DNA from: a virus
IMG/VR virus record: IMGVR_UViG_3300025674_000091
Span: 1 to 43,670 of that record
Length of the DNA stretch: 43,670 bases
Reading direction: 5' to 3' (one strand)
Shown: piece after piece, positions 30,832-38,894 of the stretch
How positions within the stretch are numbered: the first letter of the stretch is position 1
How the letters are laid out: every line of letters begins with the position of its first letter
The notes under the pieces: generated by a model
Databases searched by the model: none
Told to the model about the DNA's origin: nothing
The model's input: only the letters and a program-made list of their open reading frames with translations
Position numbers and translations under genes: made by a program

Positions 30832-31230
30832 ATGGCTATTGCGAGTTTTAGGGCTGGTGAAACCATCGCAGCTGGTGATGTTGTTTATGTCAGCTCGAAT
30901 GGCCTGACCTACAAGGCCAGTGGTCTGAATTTGACGCAGGCCAGCGTTGGTGGCGTTGCGATTGATGGCGGTAGCGTCGGTTCCCTCATCCGTGTCAACG
31001 TTGATTCTCTCTATGAGGGTCTCAGCGGTCTGACACCTGGTGAGTACCAATACCTCTCTATTACTACCTCAGGTGCTCTTGTTGACTATGCAGCATGGTC
31101 TGCTGAGTTGGCAGGTATCAGTGCTGATGGGTACCTCACAAACGTCGGTCGTGCAACAAGTACGACGAGCGTGGCTGTAGAGATTGAACCACCGGTTTTG
31201 GTCGTTAACCCAACGTCATCCGGCAGCTGA
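30832..31230 (+). CDS. DUF2190-like small fibre/decoration module
   Basis: The gene encodes 132 residues. FRAGETIAAGDVVYVSSNG, then KASGLNLTQASVGGVAIDGG and VNVDSLYEGLSGLTPGEYQY carry the DUF2190-like pattern (AGDVVYVS..., V-G-A..., G-Y) found in small phage decoration proteins. The end GRATSTTSVAVEIEPPVLV is repeated in the 31369 product, so the two genes share a module. It follows the tiny basic gene by 25 bases, with an ATTATAAAT box 16 bases upstream. Confidence 0.65.
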   Translation: MAIASFRAGETIAAGDVVYVSSNGLTYKASGLNLTQASVGGVAIDGGSVGSLIRVNVDSLYEGLSGLTPGEYQYLSITTSGALVDYAAWSAELAGISADGYLTNVGRATSTTSVAVEIEPPVLVVNPTSSGS

Positions 31231-31231
31231 T

Positions 31232-31321
31232 ATGACCACTCTTATTGGCCTTACTGCGATCGGTCTTGGTTACTTAGTAGCCTTTAGTCTTCTAGCGATT
31301 AATCCTCGCGACGACGACTGA
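31232..31321 (+). CDS. Tiny single-pass membrane peptide (29 aa)
   Basis: ATG 31232 to TGA 31319-31321 encodes MTTLIGLTAIGLGYLVAFSL then LAINPRDDD. The first ~22 residues are one hydrophobic helix and the tail is acidic. The size resembles small photosynthetic membrane subunits or a small holin/spanin-like peptide, but no family signature is visible. It starts two bases after the upstream stop. Coding status plausible on frame and composition only. Confidence 0.5.
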   Translation: MTTLIGLTAIGLGYLVAFSLLAINPRDDD

Positions 31322-31368
31322 ATTTGAGAGCTCAGTTATAATTTAAATACTGAAGTCCGCGCTCTAAG

Positions 31369-31872
31369 ATGACAGAAAGAGCCATATTTAATCGTCGTTA
31401 TACGGACTTCACGCCCGGCGGCACTCAGGTCTGGTTAGTCAACGGTGCTGGTGTAACCACTAGCGTCGCATCGACTCAAGAGTTCACCGCAGGCGCGAAC
31501 CTGATTCAGGGTGAAGTCGTGTACGTCAGTGGCGTATATGCACTGCCCGCATCCGCCGCTAGCGGCGTGGCGTCTGAGCAATATCAAGCCATCGGTATCA
31601 CCGCCGCTGCTGCGACAGCCTCGAGCACCGTGGCTGTGAACCTTGATGATATCGCTGTTGTTAGTGACGCCAATATCACCGCTGATTCGGTCCTTGTCCC
31701 CGGTCAGTACTACTACTTGTCCCAGTACGACGGACAACTAACCCGTTTCAGCACTGCATCCGGCACGGTTACACAAGCCAGCGGTTACGCAGCACTCGTC
31801 AATCTCGGTTTAGCGCTCAGCACCACCGAGCTGCACGTCGAGATTCAGCCCCCTGTGGACCTCTTCAGCTAG
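31369..31872 (+). CDS. DUF2190-like fibre/decoration protein
   Basis: The gene encodes 167 residues. The N-terminal 30 residues (FNRRYTDFTPGGTQVWLVN) lead into FTAGANLIQGEVVYVSGVYA, then AIGITAAAATASSTVAVNLD and SVLVPGQYYYLSQYDGQLTR, the same module as in 30832-31230. It ends VNLGLALSTTELHVEIQPPV, nearly the same end as that gene. TATAAT (31337-31342) lies 26 bases upstream and may be a promoter -10 box. Confidence 0.65.
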   Translation: MTERAIFNRRYTDFTPGGTQVWLVNGAGVTTSVASTQEFTAGANLIQGEVVYVSGVYALPASAASGVASEQYQAIGITAAAATASSTVAVNLDDIAVVSDANITADSVLVPGQYYYLSQYDGQLTRFSTASGTVTQASGYAALVNLGLALSTTELHVEIQPPVDLFS

Positions 31873-31897
31873 GTCTCTTTATTACTGAGGTTCTGCC

Positions 31898-32641
31898 ATG
31901 GTCACCCGTCGCCCGCTTGTTGTTCAGGATGGTTTTGTCGCTGAACTTCCTGTCGGCGATACGGTAGCTGCTGGAACCTCGACGACTGAAGTTGTTGCTG
32001 GTAGTGGTTTAGTCGGCGGTGGTTTGGTCTCGAGTAGCCCTCGCGTTGATTTCGCTCTAGCTGCAAATCCCAGCGGGATTATTTACGTCGGTGACTCACT
32101 GGGTATCGACGGCGCTGCCCAGGTTTCTGCTGATACTGCTTTAGCCAGTGGTTCAGCCGCTGCAGTCTTGGCTGATTCGGCGCTGGCTAGCGGTAACGCG
32201 TCTTTGGTGACGGCGTCTGCTGCACTTGCTTCGGGTAACGCTGCGCTGGATTTAGTTCCGACCCTCGGTGGCGGCGGTACGGTTGCTGAGTTCACAGCTG
32301 CGAGTGCTATTGCGTCTGGGTATGTTGTTGGTGTTGATGACGCCGGTAAAATTCAAGCTGTTGTCAGTGGCAACCCTCTGCTAAATGGCAAAAACAATGT
32401 ATTAGGTATCGCACAATCTACAGTTTCTAGCGGATCACTTTGCACTGTTAACTTACCGGGGACTCTGTACAACGACCCAGCCGCAAGTTTGACGACTGGC
32501 GCTTTTTACTACGCCGACCCGACCACAAGTGGCGTCACAACAACTTCGACCAAACCGACGCCGTGGGACGGCCAAGTTCCTTGGAATTACATCGGTCGCG
32601 CTGTGACTTCGAGCGGTTTAATGCTGCTTAAGTCTATTTAA
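31898..32641 (+). CDS. Short fibre paralogue without propeller
   Basis: The gene encodes 247 residues. The N-terminal RRPLVVQDGFVAELPVGDTV, the GSGLVGGGLVSSSPRVDFAL unit and Ala/Ser/Gly repeats (ALASGNASL, ALASGNAAL) form a trimer-type stalk. The C-terminal VVGVDDAGKIQAV...VLGIAQSTVSSG and TGAFYYADPTTSGVTT module is shared with the two long paralogues at 32676 and 34866. In this copy the two modules are joined directly where the others carry ~350 extra residues. It is the base form of a fibre family. Confidence 0.75.
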   Translation: MVTRRPLVVQDGFVAELPVGDTVAAGTSTTEVVAGSGLVGGGLVSSSPRVDFALAANPSGIIYVGDSLGIDGAAQVSADTALASGSAAAVLADSALASGNASLVTASAALASGNAALDLVPTLGGGGTVAEFTAASAIASGYVVGVDDAGKIQAVVSGNPLLNGKNNVLGIAQSTVSSGSLCTVNLPGTLYNDPAASLTTGAFYYADPTTSGVTTTSTKPTPWDGQVPWNYIGRAVTSSGLMLLKSI

Positions 32642-32675
32642 CCCGAGTTAGAGTATCTTTAGGAACTGATCAGTC

Positions 32676-34520
32676 ATGGTAGCTCGTCGCCCTGTCGTTG
32701 TTATTAGCGGTCAGCGGACTGAGCTACCTCCCGGTGACTCGATTGTTGGCGGTTCTGTAGGTACTCTGACCGCTGGCAGTGGTTTAGACGGCGGCGGTGA
32801 TTTATCGAGTACAACCGAGACAAATGTGTCGCTGGCACCGAATCCCAGCGGCCTGATTTTTGTTGATAATAAGTACCTGGCGACTGATGGTGTCGCACAG
32901 CGCACTGGTGAAACCGCTTTAGCTAGTGGTAACTACTCCCTGGCCGCTGGTACTGCTGCACTAGCGAGCGGTATTGCTGGCAGTTCGCTGGCTGCTACGG
33001 CGTTGGCTAGTGGTAACGCTGCACTGGCTGATATTACTGCGATTCCCGGCGGCACGATTGAGACTTTTACGGCTGCTAGCGCGGTTGCGTCTGGTTACGC
33101 CGTGGGTTTGGATGATGGTGGGAGTGTGCAGAGTGTTAGAGGTTTAACTGTTGACAACACAAACCCCGTTGCCTTTGGTTCTCCTACAGTCTTTGCATCT
33201 ACAAACGATATTGTTGCACAAATAGATACCGCATACGACGCTACTAACCAACGTGTCGTTGTGGTTTATAGAGGGAACACAACTACTCGTTATGGTCAAT
33301 CGATTGTAGGGACTGTTTCTGGTAGTTCAATCTCGTTCGGTACTCCTGTAGTCTTTAATTCAGGCATTACAAACTATATAACTTGTTCGTATGATTCATC
33401 TTCTTCTAAGATCCTCATAGCGTATCAGGACGAGTCTGATACAGATAATGGTAACGCTATTGTAGGCACTGTATCCGGTACGTCTATTAGTTTTGGTAGT
33501 GAAGCAACTTTCTCTACAGGAAATGTAGATTATCTAACTTCAAGTTTTGATAGTGTTAATAATAAATTTGCTGTTAGTTATCGCGACGCTAATTTTTCAA
33601 ACTACGGTCGTACTGTTATAGGTACAGTTTCTGGTACATCCATTTCTTTCGGCAGTCCTGTTAATTTTACTTCGTATGTCTCGTATTACTTTGCGTCCAC
33701 GTTTGACTCCACTTCAGGAAAACTTGTTGTTGCTTACACTAGAGACACTCCCCAGAGTGTAGAGTGCGTCGCTGGTACTATTAGCGGTACATCTATTACA
33801 TTTGGGTCCCCAGTTTCTGCTGGAAGTGGCTCTAATTGTCGGTATGAAACAGTTACTCATGATAGTACTCTAAATAAACTGATCCTTACCTATTTTATAG
33901 ATAGTGTTGGTTATACGAGAACAGGATCTTTATCTGGGACTACTATCACTTTAGACGCAGCTTCAACTCTTTCTTTCATCCCTCAAAGCACTGATTCTTT
34001 GTTTGACAGTTCATCAGACAAATATGTTCTTGTTTATCAAGGTACTTCGAACTACGGAACAATAGCTATCGGCACTAACAACGGTAGTTCAATATCTTAT
34101 GCAACACCTACTGTATATAAATCTGCTGGTTCGTATCCAAATGTTGTTTGTTTAGACACAGCAAATAATGTTCCTGTAATTTCGTATATCTTACCAGGTA
34201 CCTCTACGGGAGAAAGTATAGTTGTTTCCGGTCAGTTATTTAGTGAAAATTACTTCCCCACCATCTCCTCCCAAAACAACTTCATCGGTATCGCCCAAAC
34301 CACAGCAGCCAGTGGTTCAGCAGTTCAAGTCCGTTTACCTGGATCATACGACCAGAACAACACTGGTTTAACCCCCGGCGCTGTGTATTACGTCAATCCC
34401 ACCACAAGTGGATTCACCACAACCGCGACCCAACCGAGCGCGTGGTCAGGTGCAGTCAACTGGGGTCCAATTGGTCGGGCGGTTAATTCGACAACATTAT
34501 TGCTGACCGACATGATTTAG
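32676..34520 (+). CDS. Fibre/adhesin with inserted seven-repeat beta-propeller
   Basis: The gene encodes 614 residues. Residues 1-155 and ~530-614 match the short paralogue (RRPVVVISGQRTELPPGDSI, GSGLDGGGDLSS, ALASGN repeats, then NNFIGIAQTTAASGSAV and GAVYYVNPTTSGFTT). Between them (about 165-520) are seven ~50-residue units of the form TPVVFxS...YDSxxxKxxxxYxD...YGxxxxGTVSGTSISFG. Seven such units suggest one closed seven-bladed propeller, here probably a receptor- or sugar-binding head. The insert is AT-richer than its flanks. TTAGAGT lies 21 bases upstream. Confidence 0.8.
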   Translation: MVARRPVVVISGQRTELPPGDSIVGGSVGTLTAGSGLDGGGDLSSTTETNVSLAPNPSGLIFVDNKYLATDGVAQRTGETALASGNYSLAAGTAALASGIAGSSLAATALASGNAALADITAIPGGTIETFTAASAVASGYAVGLDDGGSVQSVRGLTVDNTNPVAFGSPTVFASTNDIVAQIDTAYDATNQRVVVVYRGNTTTRYGQSIVGTVSGSSISFGTPVVFNSGITNYITCSYDSSSSKILIAYQDESDTDNGNAIVGTVSGTSISFGSEATFSTGNVDYLTSSFDSVNNKFAVSYRDANFSNYGRTVIGTVSGTSISFGSPVNFTSYVSYYFASTFDSTSGKLVVAYTRDTPQSVECVAGTISGTSITFGSPVSAGSGSNCRYETVTHDSTLNKLILTYFIDSVGYTRTGSLSGTTITLDAASTLSFIPQSTDSLFDSSSDKYVLVYQGTSNYGTIAIGTNNGSSISYATPTVYKSAGSYPNVVCLDTANNVPVISYILPGTSTGESIVVSGQLFSENYFPTISSQNNFIGIAQTTAASGSAVQVRLPGSYDQNNTGLTPGAVYYVNPTTSGFTTTATQPSAWSGAVNWGPIGRAVNSTTLLLTDMI

Positions 34521-34552
34521 TCGGTTAAAGTACTTTAGTGCTCTAGAGCCCC

Positions 34553-34828
34553 ATGAAGACCATTTGCCGCCTTGCGGACTTTTCAGTCCCCAACGTCAGT
34601 CTCTACCTGTTTGAAGACGCCAAGCCTGTGTCGATTGAAGCCGATCGCACCGTGGTTGGCGACCCCGCAAGTCCTGATCTGATCATCATGGACTGCACCA
34701 CGGCTAACTGCGTGATGCATGAAGGTGTTACTGATCCCGCCGATTGGTTCGGTTGGAAGTACACCTACACCGACGCCGATGGTTGGGTTCTGAATCCTGA
34801 TTGGGTCGATCCTCGTACTCAAAGCTGA
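34553..34828 (+). CDS. Small hypothetical protein between fibre paralogues
   Basis: The gene encodes 91 residues, acidic, rich in Asp, Trp and Tyr at the end (FGWKYTYTDADGWVLNPDW). The first part is RLADFSVPNVSLYLFEDAKP. The GWKYTYTDADGWVL pattern suggests a small beta protein that may associate with fibres or act as a chaperone. No family recognised. It sits between two long fibre paralogues with normal spacing on both sides. Confidence 0.6.
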   Translation: MKTICRLADFSVPNVSLYLFEDAKPVSIEADRTVVGDPASPDLIIMDCTTANCVMHEGVTDPADWFGWKYTYTDADGWVLNPDWVDPRTQS

Positions 34829-34865
34829 GTCAATCGGATAAAATAAAGTTAACTAGGCGGTAGAA

Positions 34866-36713
34866 ATGGCTGAGAAACTTCCTCTGGTTTATGTAGACGG
34901 AGGACTCAGCCAGCTGCCGCCTGGTGACTCCATCGAAGGTGTTCAGTTTGGCACGCTAACTGCTGGTAGCGGTTTGGTTGGTGGTGGCGACCTGAGTACT
35001 GGTAATAAAAGACTTGATGTTGCACTGGCTTCCAACGCTAGTGGTGTGATTTTTGTCGGTGACGCCATTGGTCTCGATGGTGTCGCTGAAGCTACGGCTA
35101 CTGAGGCGCTGGCTTCTGGTAACGCTGGTTTGGTTCTGGGTGAAACTGCGCTTTCGAGCGGCGTGGTTGCTCAGGGTGAAGCTGCAACTGCACTTGCTTC
35201 TGGTAATGCTGCGTTAGAAGCTGCGGTTAATTTTGTCGGCAGTAGTTCGCTTGAGTTGACTGCTGCTAGCCCGATCAGTATTGGGTCCGCTGTGGGTTTG
35301 GATGATACTGGAAGTGTTCAGGCTATTAGAGATGTAGAAGATATTGATAGTACTGACCCAGGTTCTCCTGTTGTGTTTAATAGCGCAAGGAGTGATCCTA
35401 CTTCTATAATTTACGATCCTGACAACGATAAAGTTTTAATTTCTTATCGTAATGCTGGATCTACCAGTGACGGAGAATCGATAGTAGGAACTGTTTCGGG
35501 AACTTCAATTAGTTTCGGTACGCCTAGTACTTTTGAGACCGGGACGGTATCTCTTAATTATTTAGTTTCCGTTTACGATACCGCTAATAATGCGACTGTT
35601 ATCGCTTATGAAGACACAAGTAACTCCAGTTACGGCACCGCTGTTGTTGCCACTATTTCTGGCACTTCCGTTTCCTTCGGTACTCCCGTCGTTTTTGAGT
35701 CTTCTGCTACGACTCACATTGCTATTGCTTTCGACTCTACGAGTAATCAAGTTGTTATCGGCTATAGCGGCATAGGAGGACTGACCGATGGTGGCGCCGT
35801 GGTCGGCGCTGTATCCGGAACTTCGATATCCTTTGGTACCCCTGTAACGTTTGAGACTGAGGGTACGTCTTATATATCGGTTGTTTACGATCCAGTTAGC
35901 GATAAATCAGTCTTTCTTTATCGAAGTGCTTCTGGACCAGCTGGATACGGAATAGTAGGCACTGTCTCAGGGACTTCCATCTCTTTTGGTACCCGAGTTT
36001 TACTTGTTTCTAGTTCAATTACATGGACCTCAGGAGTCTTTGATTCTACTAATAATAAAGTAGTGTTCTTTTATTCAGTATCGAGTGATAGTTATGGTGT
36101 AGTAGCTACCGTATCTGGTACAACCGTTTCTTTTGGCACTCCTGTACAATTCGCGAACTCCAGCCGAGCAGATTGTTTTGCGACCAACAGTGCCTATAGT
36201 CCTTATGCTGACCGGATTGCTCATTTCTACCAAGACACAGCTAATTCTAATTATGGAACCGTAATACTTAGCTCTGTATCGGGAACATCTTTATCTTTCT
36301 ATTCTCCTATTGTATTTAGTTCAGCTGCTACCTATTTTCCCTCCACAGCTTACGACACGGTTACTGACAGTTTTGTCACTTCTTATAGAGATGGAGGAAA
36401 TTCAAATTACGGGACAGCTGTAGTGAGTCCTTTTGGGACCAAGACCATCCCGACCGTTTCAGCTCAAACTAATTTTCTCGGTGTATCCCAAGCCACCGTG
36501 GCAAGCGGAACCAACCTCAACGTTTTGCTTCCTAGGGCTATTGACACAAACCAGACTGGCTTGACCCCCGGCTCTTTTTACTATGTTGACTCCACGGTCA
36601 GCGGATTTACAACTGCATCCGGTCAGCCTTCAACATGGTCTGGTGCATACAACTGGGGTCCTGTCGGTAAAGCCGTGTCGTCTTCTGGTCTCTTACTCCT
36701 TAATCCCCTTTAA
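34866..36713 (+). CDS. Second fibre/adhesin with seven-repeat beta-propeller
   Basis: The gene encodes 615 residues, the sister of 32676-34520 with the same N-terminal unit (LPPGDSIEGVQFGTLTAGSG, then LVGGGDLS) and C-terminal unit (NFLGVSQATVASGTNLN, GSFYYVDSTVSGFTT). The middle holds seven repeats ending in GTVSGTSISFGTP-like strands: for example TPVVFESSATTHIAIAFDS and TPVTFETEGTSYISVVYD. The stalk modules are close to those of the sister, while the propeller strands have drifted more, as expected of a receptor-binding part. A TAAAAT box lies near 34838. Confidence 0.8.
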   Translation: MAEKLPLVYVDGGLSQLPPGDSIEGVQFGTLTAGSGLVGGGDLSTGNKRLDVALASNASGVIFVGDAIGLDGVAEATATEALASGNAGLVLGETALSSGVVAQGEAATALASGNAALEAAVNFVGSSSLELTAASPISIGSAVGLDDTGSVQAIRDVEDIDSTDPGSPVVFNSARSDPTSIIYDPDNDKVLISYRNAGSTSDGESIVGTVSGTSISFGTPSTFETGTVSLNYLVSVYDTANNATVIAYEDTSNSSYGTAVVATISGTSVSFGTPVVFESSATTHIAIAFDSTSNQVVIGYSGIGGLTDGGAVVGAVSGTSISFGTPVTFETEGTSYISVVYDPVSDKSVFLYRSASGPAGYGIVGTVSGTSISFGTRVLLVSSSITWTSGVFDSTNNKVVFFYSVSSDSYGVVATVSGTTVSFGTPVQFANSSRADCFATNSAYSPYADRIAHFYQDTANSNYGTVILSSVSGTSLSFYSPIVFSSAATYFPSTAYDTVTDSFVTSYRDGGNSNYGTAVVSPFGTKTIPTVSAQTNFLGVSQATVASGTNLNVLLPRAIDTNQTGLTPGSFYYVDSTVSGFTTASGQPSTWSGAYNWGPVGKAVSSSGLLLLNPL

Positions 36714-36771
36714 TTTTTTAACGGTTAGTCCCAATTACTGACTTAGAATAGATGCAGCCGCACTCACATTT

Positions 36772-37137
36772 GTGAGCGAACGGGACCTTTTATTTGATCT
36801 GAGTTGTTTACAAAAAAGATGCGCTAGAAAAAAATTTCGACGACAGATCTTAGATGAGTGGGGTTTCTGCGCTTATTGCGGCAGGTCCAAACCCACAACG
36901 CTCGATCATGTTGTCCCCAAGGCCAACGGTGGGACGACAACCAAGCAAAATCTTATTGCTGCTTGTGGAGCTTGTAATCTTGAAAAGAGCTCACACAGTT
37001 GGTTCGAGTGGTACAGAGCTCAAGACTTTTGGACTCCAGATAGAGAAGATCGGATTCTGCGCTGGGTGAATCAGCCAGAACCCGATCTTTTTCCTTTATT
37101 ACCGGTTCACTTACCGATGGTACCTATGGCCGCTTAG
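36772..37137 (+). CDS. HNH endonuclease
   Basis: The gene encodes 121 residues from a GTG start; the frame closes only 33 bases upstream, so no longer start exists. FCAYCGRSKPTTLDHVVPKA, then NGGTTTKQNLIAACGACNLE and KS is the classic HNH motif: CxxC zinc pair, D-H-V, N and C-x-x-C-N-x-x-K. A free-standing nuclease like this may be a homing enzyme or take part in DNA packaging. A TTAGAAT box (36743-36749) lies just upstream. It is immediately followed by a convergent small gene. Confidence 0.9.
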   Translation: MSERDLLFDLSCLQKRCARKKFRRQILDEWGFCAYCGRSKPTTLDHVVPKANGGTTTKQNLIAACGACNLEKSSHSWFEWYRAQDFWTPDREDRILRWVNQPEPDLFPLLPVHLPMVPMAA

Positions 37138-37317
37138 TTATTTCTTAGCGGTTTTTGTCACCACGCCGCCGATAATCTCGATCACGCGGTAGATCTTGCC
37201 ATAGATCTCGTCGTCTTTCGGCGTGGGCGTTGCGTTAACAACTGCGAGGCAGAGCAAGTGAAGTGCACCTGCGATGCCAGCGACTTCTGCCCAGTTGTTG
37301 AGGAGATAGTCGATCAT
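37138..37317 (-). CDS. Small membrane protein (59 aa), holin-like
   Basis: ATG 37317 to TAA (37138-37140) encodes 59 residues: MIDYLLNNWAEVAGIAGALH, then LLCLAVVNATPTPKDDEIYG and KIYRVIEIIGGVVTKTAKK. One membrane helix (about 10-28) is followed by the ATPTPKDDE turn and a second amphipathic helix. This pattern is frequent in small phage proteins annotated as holins, so a lysis role is possible. An AGGA site precedes the ATG. It lies within two kilobases of the endolysin. Confidence 0.7.
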   Translation of the reverse strand: MIDYLLNNWAEVAGIAGALHLLCLAVVNATPTPKDDEIYGKIYRVIEIIGGVVTKTAKK

Positions 37318-37363
37318 TTTGAGGTCCTGTATCTATTAAAATTATACGAGCGCCTGTATCAGT

Positions 37364-37609
37364 ATGCCAGCGATCCTTGAGGATGCCGTCAAAAGCATCA
37401 TGAAAGAAAATCCGAAGATGGATAAGTCCTCGGCTTATGCTATCGCCACTAAATCTCTTCAAAAATCGGGTGATTTAAAAGAAGGTACCGTTGAAGCGAC
37501 TAAAAAAGGTGACCGCCGTGGTGAGATGTCAAAAGCAGATCGCGCGAAGGCTCGCGCTCGGAAATATAAAAAGGAGCGTAAAATGAAAGATAACTCGTCC
37601 ATGCGCTGA
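37364..37609 (+). CDS. Small basic protein of a cyanophage-type family
   Basis: The gene encodes 81 residues. LEDAVKSIMKENPKMDKSSA, then YAIATKSLQKSGDLKEGT and the Lys/Arg-rich end (RAKARARKYKKERKMKDNSS) match a style of short proteins repeatedly found in cyanophages, where AYAIATxxLQKSG is a constant element. Its function is unknown. A TATACG box sits 20 bases before the ATG. The basic C-terminus might bind DNA or RNA. Confidence 0.65.
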   Translation: MPAILEDAVKSIMKENPKMDKSSAYAIATKSLQKSGDLKEGTVEATKKGDRRGEMSKADRAKARARKYKKERKMKDNSSMR

Positions 37610-37611
37610 CT

Positions 37612-38037
37612 GTGTCAAGCTACCTGTTTACTTCTGAACTTGATTTAAACAAATATCTTCAGGGGCTAGACGGCGGGCGCCCTAGCAATCCCTTTGAACG
37701 TAGAAAGGTACGACAATTAGAAAGACAGATAAAAAAAGACCGGAAAAACTTCGATCCCCCTGTATTTCCGAGGGGGGAAATGCTCGGTCCCGACGGTAAT
37801 CCATATGTTCGGCCAAAAGGGATCCCGGACGAGGGTCCCACCGATCAAATTACTCGCGGTAACACACCCACTGATAGGCCAAGTGGCCGACCAGAAGGGC
37901 TCCCCGATGATGCCCTTCAACAGAGTAAAGTTGAAGACCTTCGGCAAGAAAGAAGGCGTCGTGCGAAAAACCGCGCCAAAGTATTTAAGACGGTACGTAG
38001 AAAAAGGCGTAACACTTCAGGCGAAACTAATGGCTGA
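37612..38037 (+). CDS. Basic Pro-rich hypothetical protein
   Basis: The gene encodes 141 residues from a GTG start two bases after the upstream stop. NPFERRKVRQLERQIKKDRK is a charged helix, the middle is Pro/Gly/Asp-rich (FPRGEMLGPDGNPYVRPKGI) and the C-terminus Arg-rich (LRQERRRRAKNRAKVFKTVR). The last ~130 bases are also open in a second frame (see next gene). I consider this frame real because of its start and coupling; the C-terminal part may be of dual use. Confidence 0.55.
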   Translation: MSSYLFTSELDLNKYLQGLDGGRPSNPFERRKVRQLERQIKKDRKNFDPPVFPRGEMLGPDGNPYVRPKGIPDEGPTDQITRGNTPTDRPSGRPEGLPDDALQQSKVEDLRQERRRRAKNRAKVFKTVRRKRRNTSGETNG

Positions 38038-38254
38038 AGTTGCTAAGAAGAAACACCCTGAAAAATGGGCTCGAGCTGTAGCGAAGGCCCGCAAGAAACT
38101 CGGTGGCCACAGCGCACGTGCGATGCAGTTGGCAACAAAAATATATAAAGAGTCTGGTGGCGAGTACGAAGGTAAGAAATCAAGTAAAAATAAGCTTTCT
38201 AAATGGAGTCGTGAAGATTGGCAGACTAGAGAAGAGTACGAGAAAGATAAATGA
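37907..38254 (+). CDS. DUF5872-like small basic protein (start uncertain)
   Basis: From ATG 37907 the frame gives 115 residues; from ATG 38030 it gives 74. LGGHSARAMQLATKIYKESG, then GEYEGKKSSKNKLSKWSRED resembles the phage DUF5872 pattern (GGKPGQWSARKAQLLAKxYxxxGGGYKGxK...LxKW). The upstream start has a GAAGGG site 10 bases away; the 38030 start overlaps the previous stop (ATGGCTGA). I keep the longer form but the shorter is quite possible. A nucleic-acid-binding role is suggested by the many Lys residues. Confidence 0.55.
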   Translation: MMPFNRVKLKTFGKKEGVVRKTAPKYLRRYVEKGVTLQAKLMAEVAKKKHPEKWARAVAKARKKLGGHSARAMQLATKIYKESGGEYEGKKSSKNKLSKWSREDWQTREEYEKDK

Positions 38255-38370
38255 ATGAGGAGGACCTAGAGGAGCTTCAGGAGAGAGTACAGCAGATGCG
38301 AAACTCTCTTTTATTTGAGGAACCTTGTCCCCTTTTTGAGCCTTTTGAGGAAGAGGAACTCCATGGCTGA
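38251..38370 (+). CDS. Tiny acidic protein (39 aa)
   Basis: ATG 38251 (overlapping the previous TGA) to TGA 38368-38370 encodes MNEEDLEELQERVQQMRNSL, then LFEEPCPLFEPFEEEELHG. The first half is a likely acidic helix. It is tightly coupled to genes on both sides (overlaps of 4 and 8 bases) and is so acidic that it might partner one of the neighbouring basic proteins. Coding status inferred from overlaps only. Confidence 0.5.
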   Translation: MNEEDLEELQERVQQMRNSLLFEEPCPLFEPFEEEELHG

Positions 38371-38575
38371 TTTAGCACGCGAAAAAGGTCGTACTGAGCG
38401 ATACCTACCTAAAGCCGCCTGGGCAGCCATGTCGGCTGAGGAGCGTCGTGCGACTGACGAGAAGAAAAAACGGGCCACCCGTGGCAAACCCGTTAATACT
38501 CACGTCGAAAATACCGAAGTAGCTAAGCGTGCGGGTCGGAAAGCTCGTGCTTGGAAGCGTTCCAAGGAGAAGTGA
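38363..38575 (+). CDS. Small basic hypothetical protein (70 aa)
   Basis: ATG 38363 overlaps the stop of the tiny acidic gene (ATGGCTGA). An in-frame ATG at 38315 would give a longer product but is less natural. MADLAREKGRTERYLPKAAW is followed by AMSAEERRATDEKKKRATRG and a Lys/Arg-rich end (RKARAWKRSKEK). Similar short basic proteins are known from phages, without known function. Its 3' end overlaps a convergent leftward gene by 53 bases. Confidence 0.55.
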   Translation: MADLAREKGRTERYLPKAAWAAMSAEERRATDEKKKRATRGKPVNTHVENTEVAKRAGRKARAWKRSKEK

Positions 38576-38855
38576 GGCGCATAGAACCTCCCAGTAATTC
38601 TTGGGCTTTAGATCCGTCAGGAGTGCTCTCGCTGTAGATGGGTTTTTGCTTCGCTTTTTGTTCCGCATCCCACGCAGCATGTAAGTCGGCGATCTGTTCG
38701 TCTACCTCCTGCATGACTACTTCTGCTCTAAATGCACACCAGTCATCTAGACAGTATTTAAGAATTTTTTGAATTAATGGGTTTCGTTTTAATGGATAAA
38801 ATCGACAGAGGAAGATAATCAGCTCGTAAGTGAGGGCATTGAACTTGTTGTACAT
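38523..38855 (-). CDS. Hypothetical small helical protein
   Basis: The gene encodes 110 residues. The N-terminus has a hydrophobic/aromatic helix (FNALTYELIIFLCRFYPLKR), then helical charged parts (AEVVMQEVDEQIADLHAAWD, AEQKAKQKPIYSES). The N-terminal helix may sit on a membrane. The C-terminal 18 residues are read over the end of the convergent gene. It starts divergent from 38895. No family recognised. Confidence 0.55.
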   Translation of the reverse strand: MYNKFNALTYELIIFLCRFYPLKRNPLIQKILKYCLDDWCAFRAEVVMQEVDEQIADLHAAWDAEQKAKQKPIYSESTPDGSKAQELLGGSMRLTSPWNASKHELSDPHA

Positions 38856-38894
38856 GAACTAGAATTTAATTAATAAGGTTGTCCGACTCTAGCC

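Noticed and set aside
29120-36713. Diversity-generating retroelement for the fibre genes
   Set aside because: No reverse transcriptase gene and no template/variable repeat pair seen; the repeats are protein-level propeller units and stalk modules.
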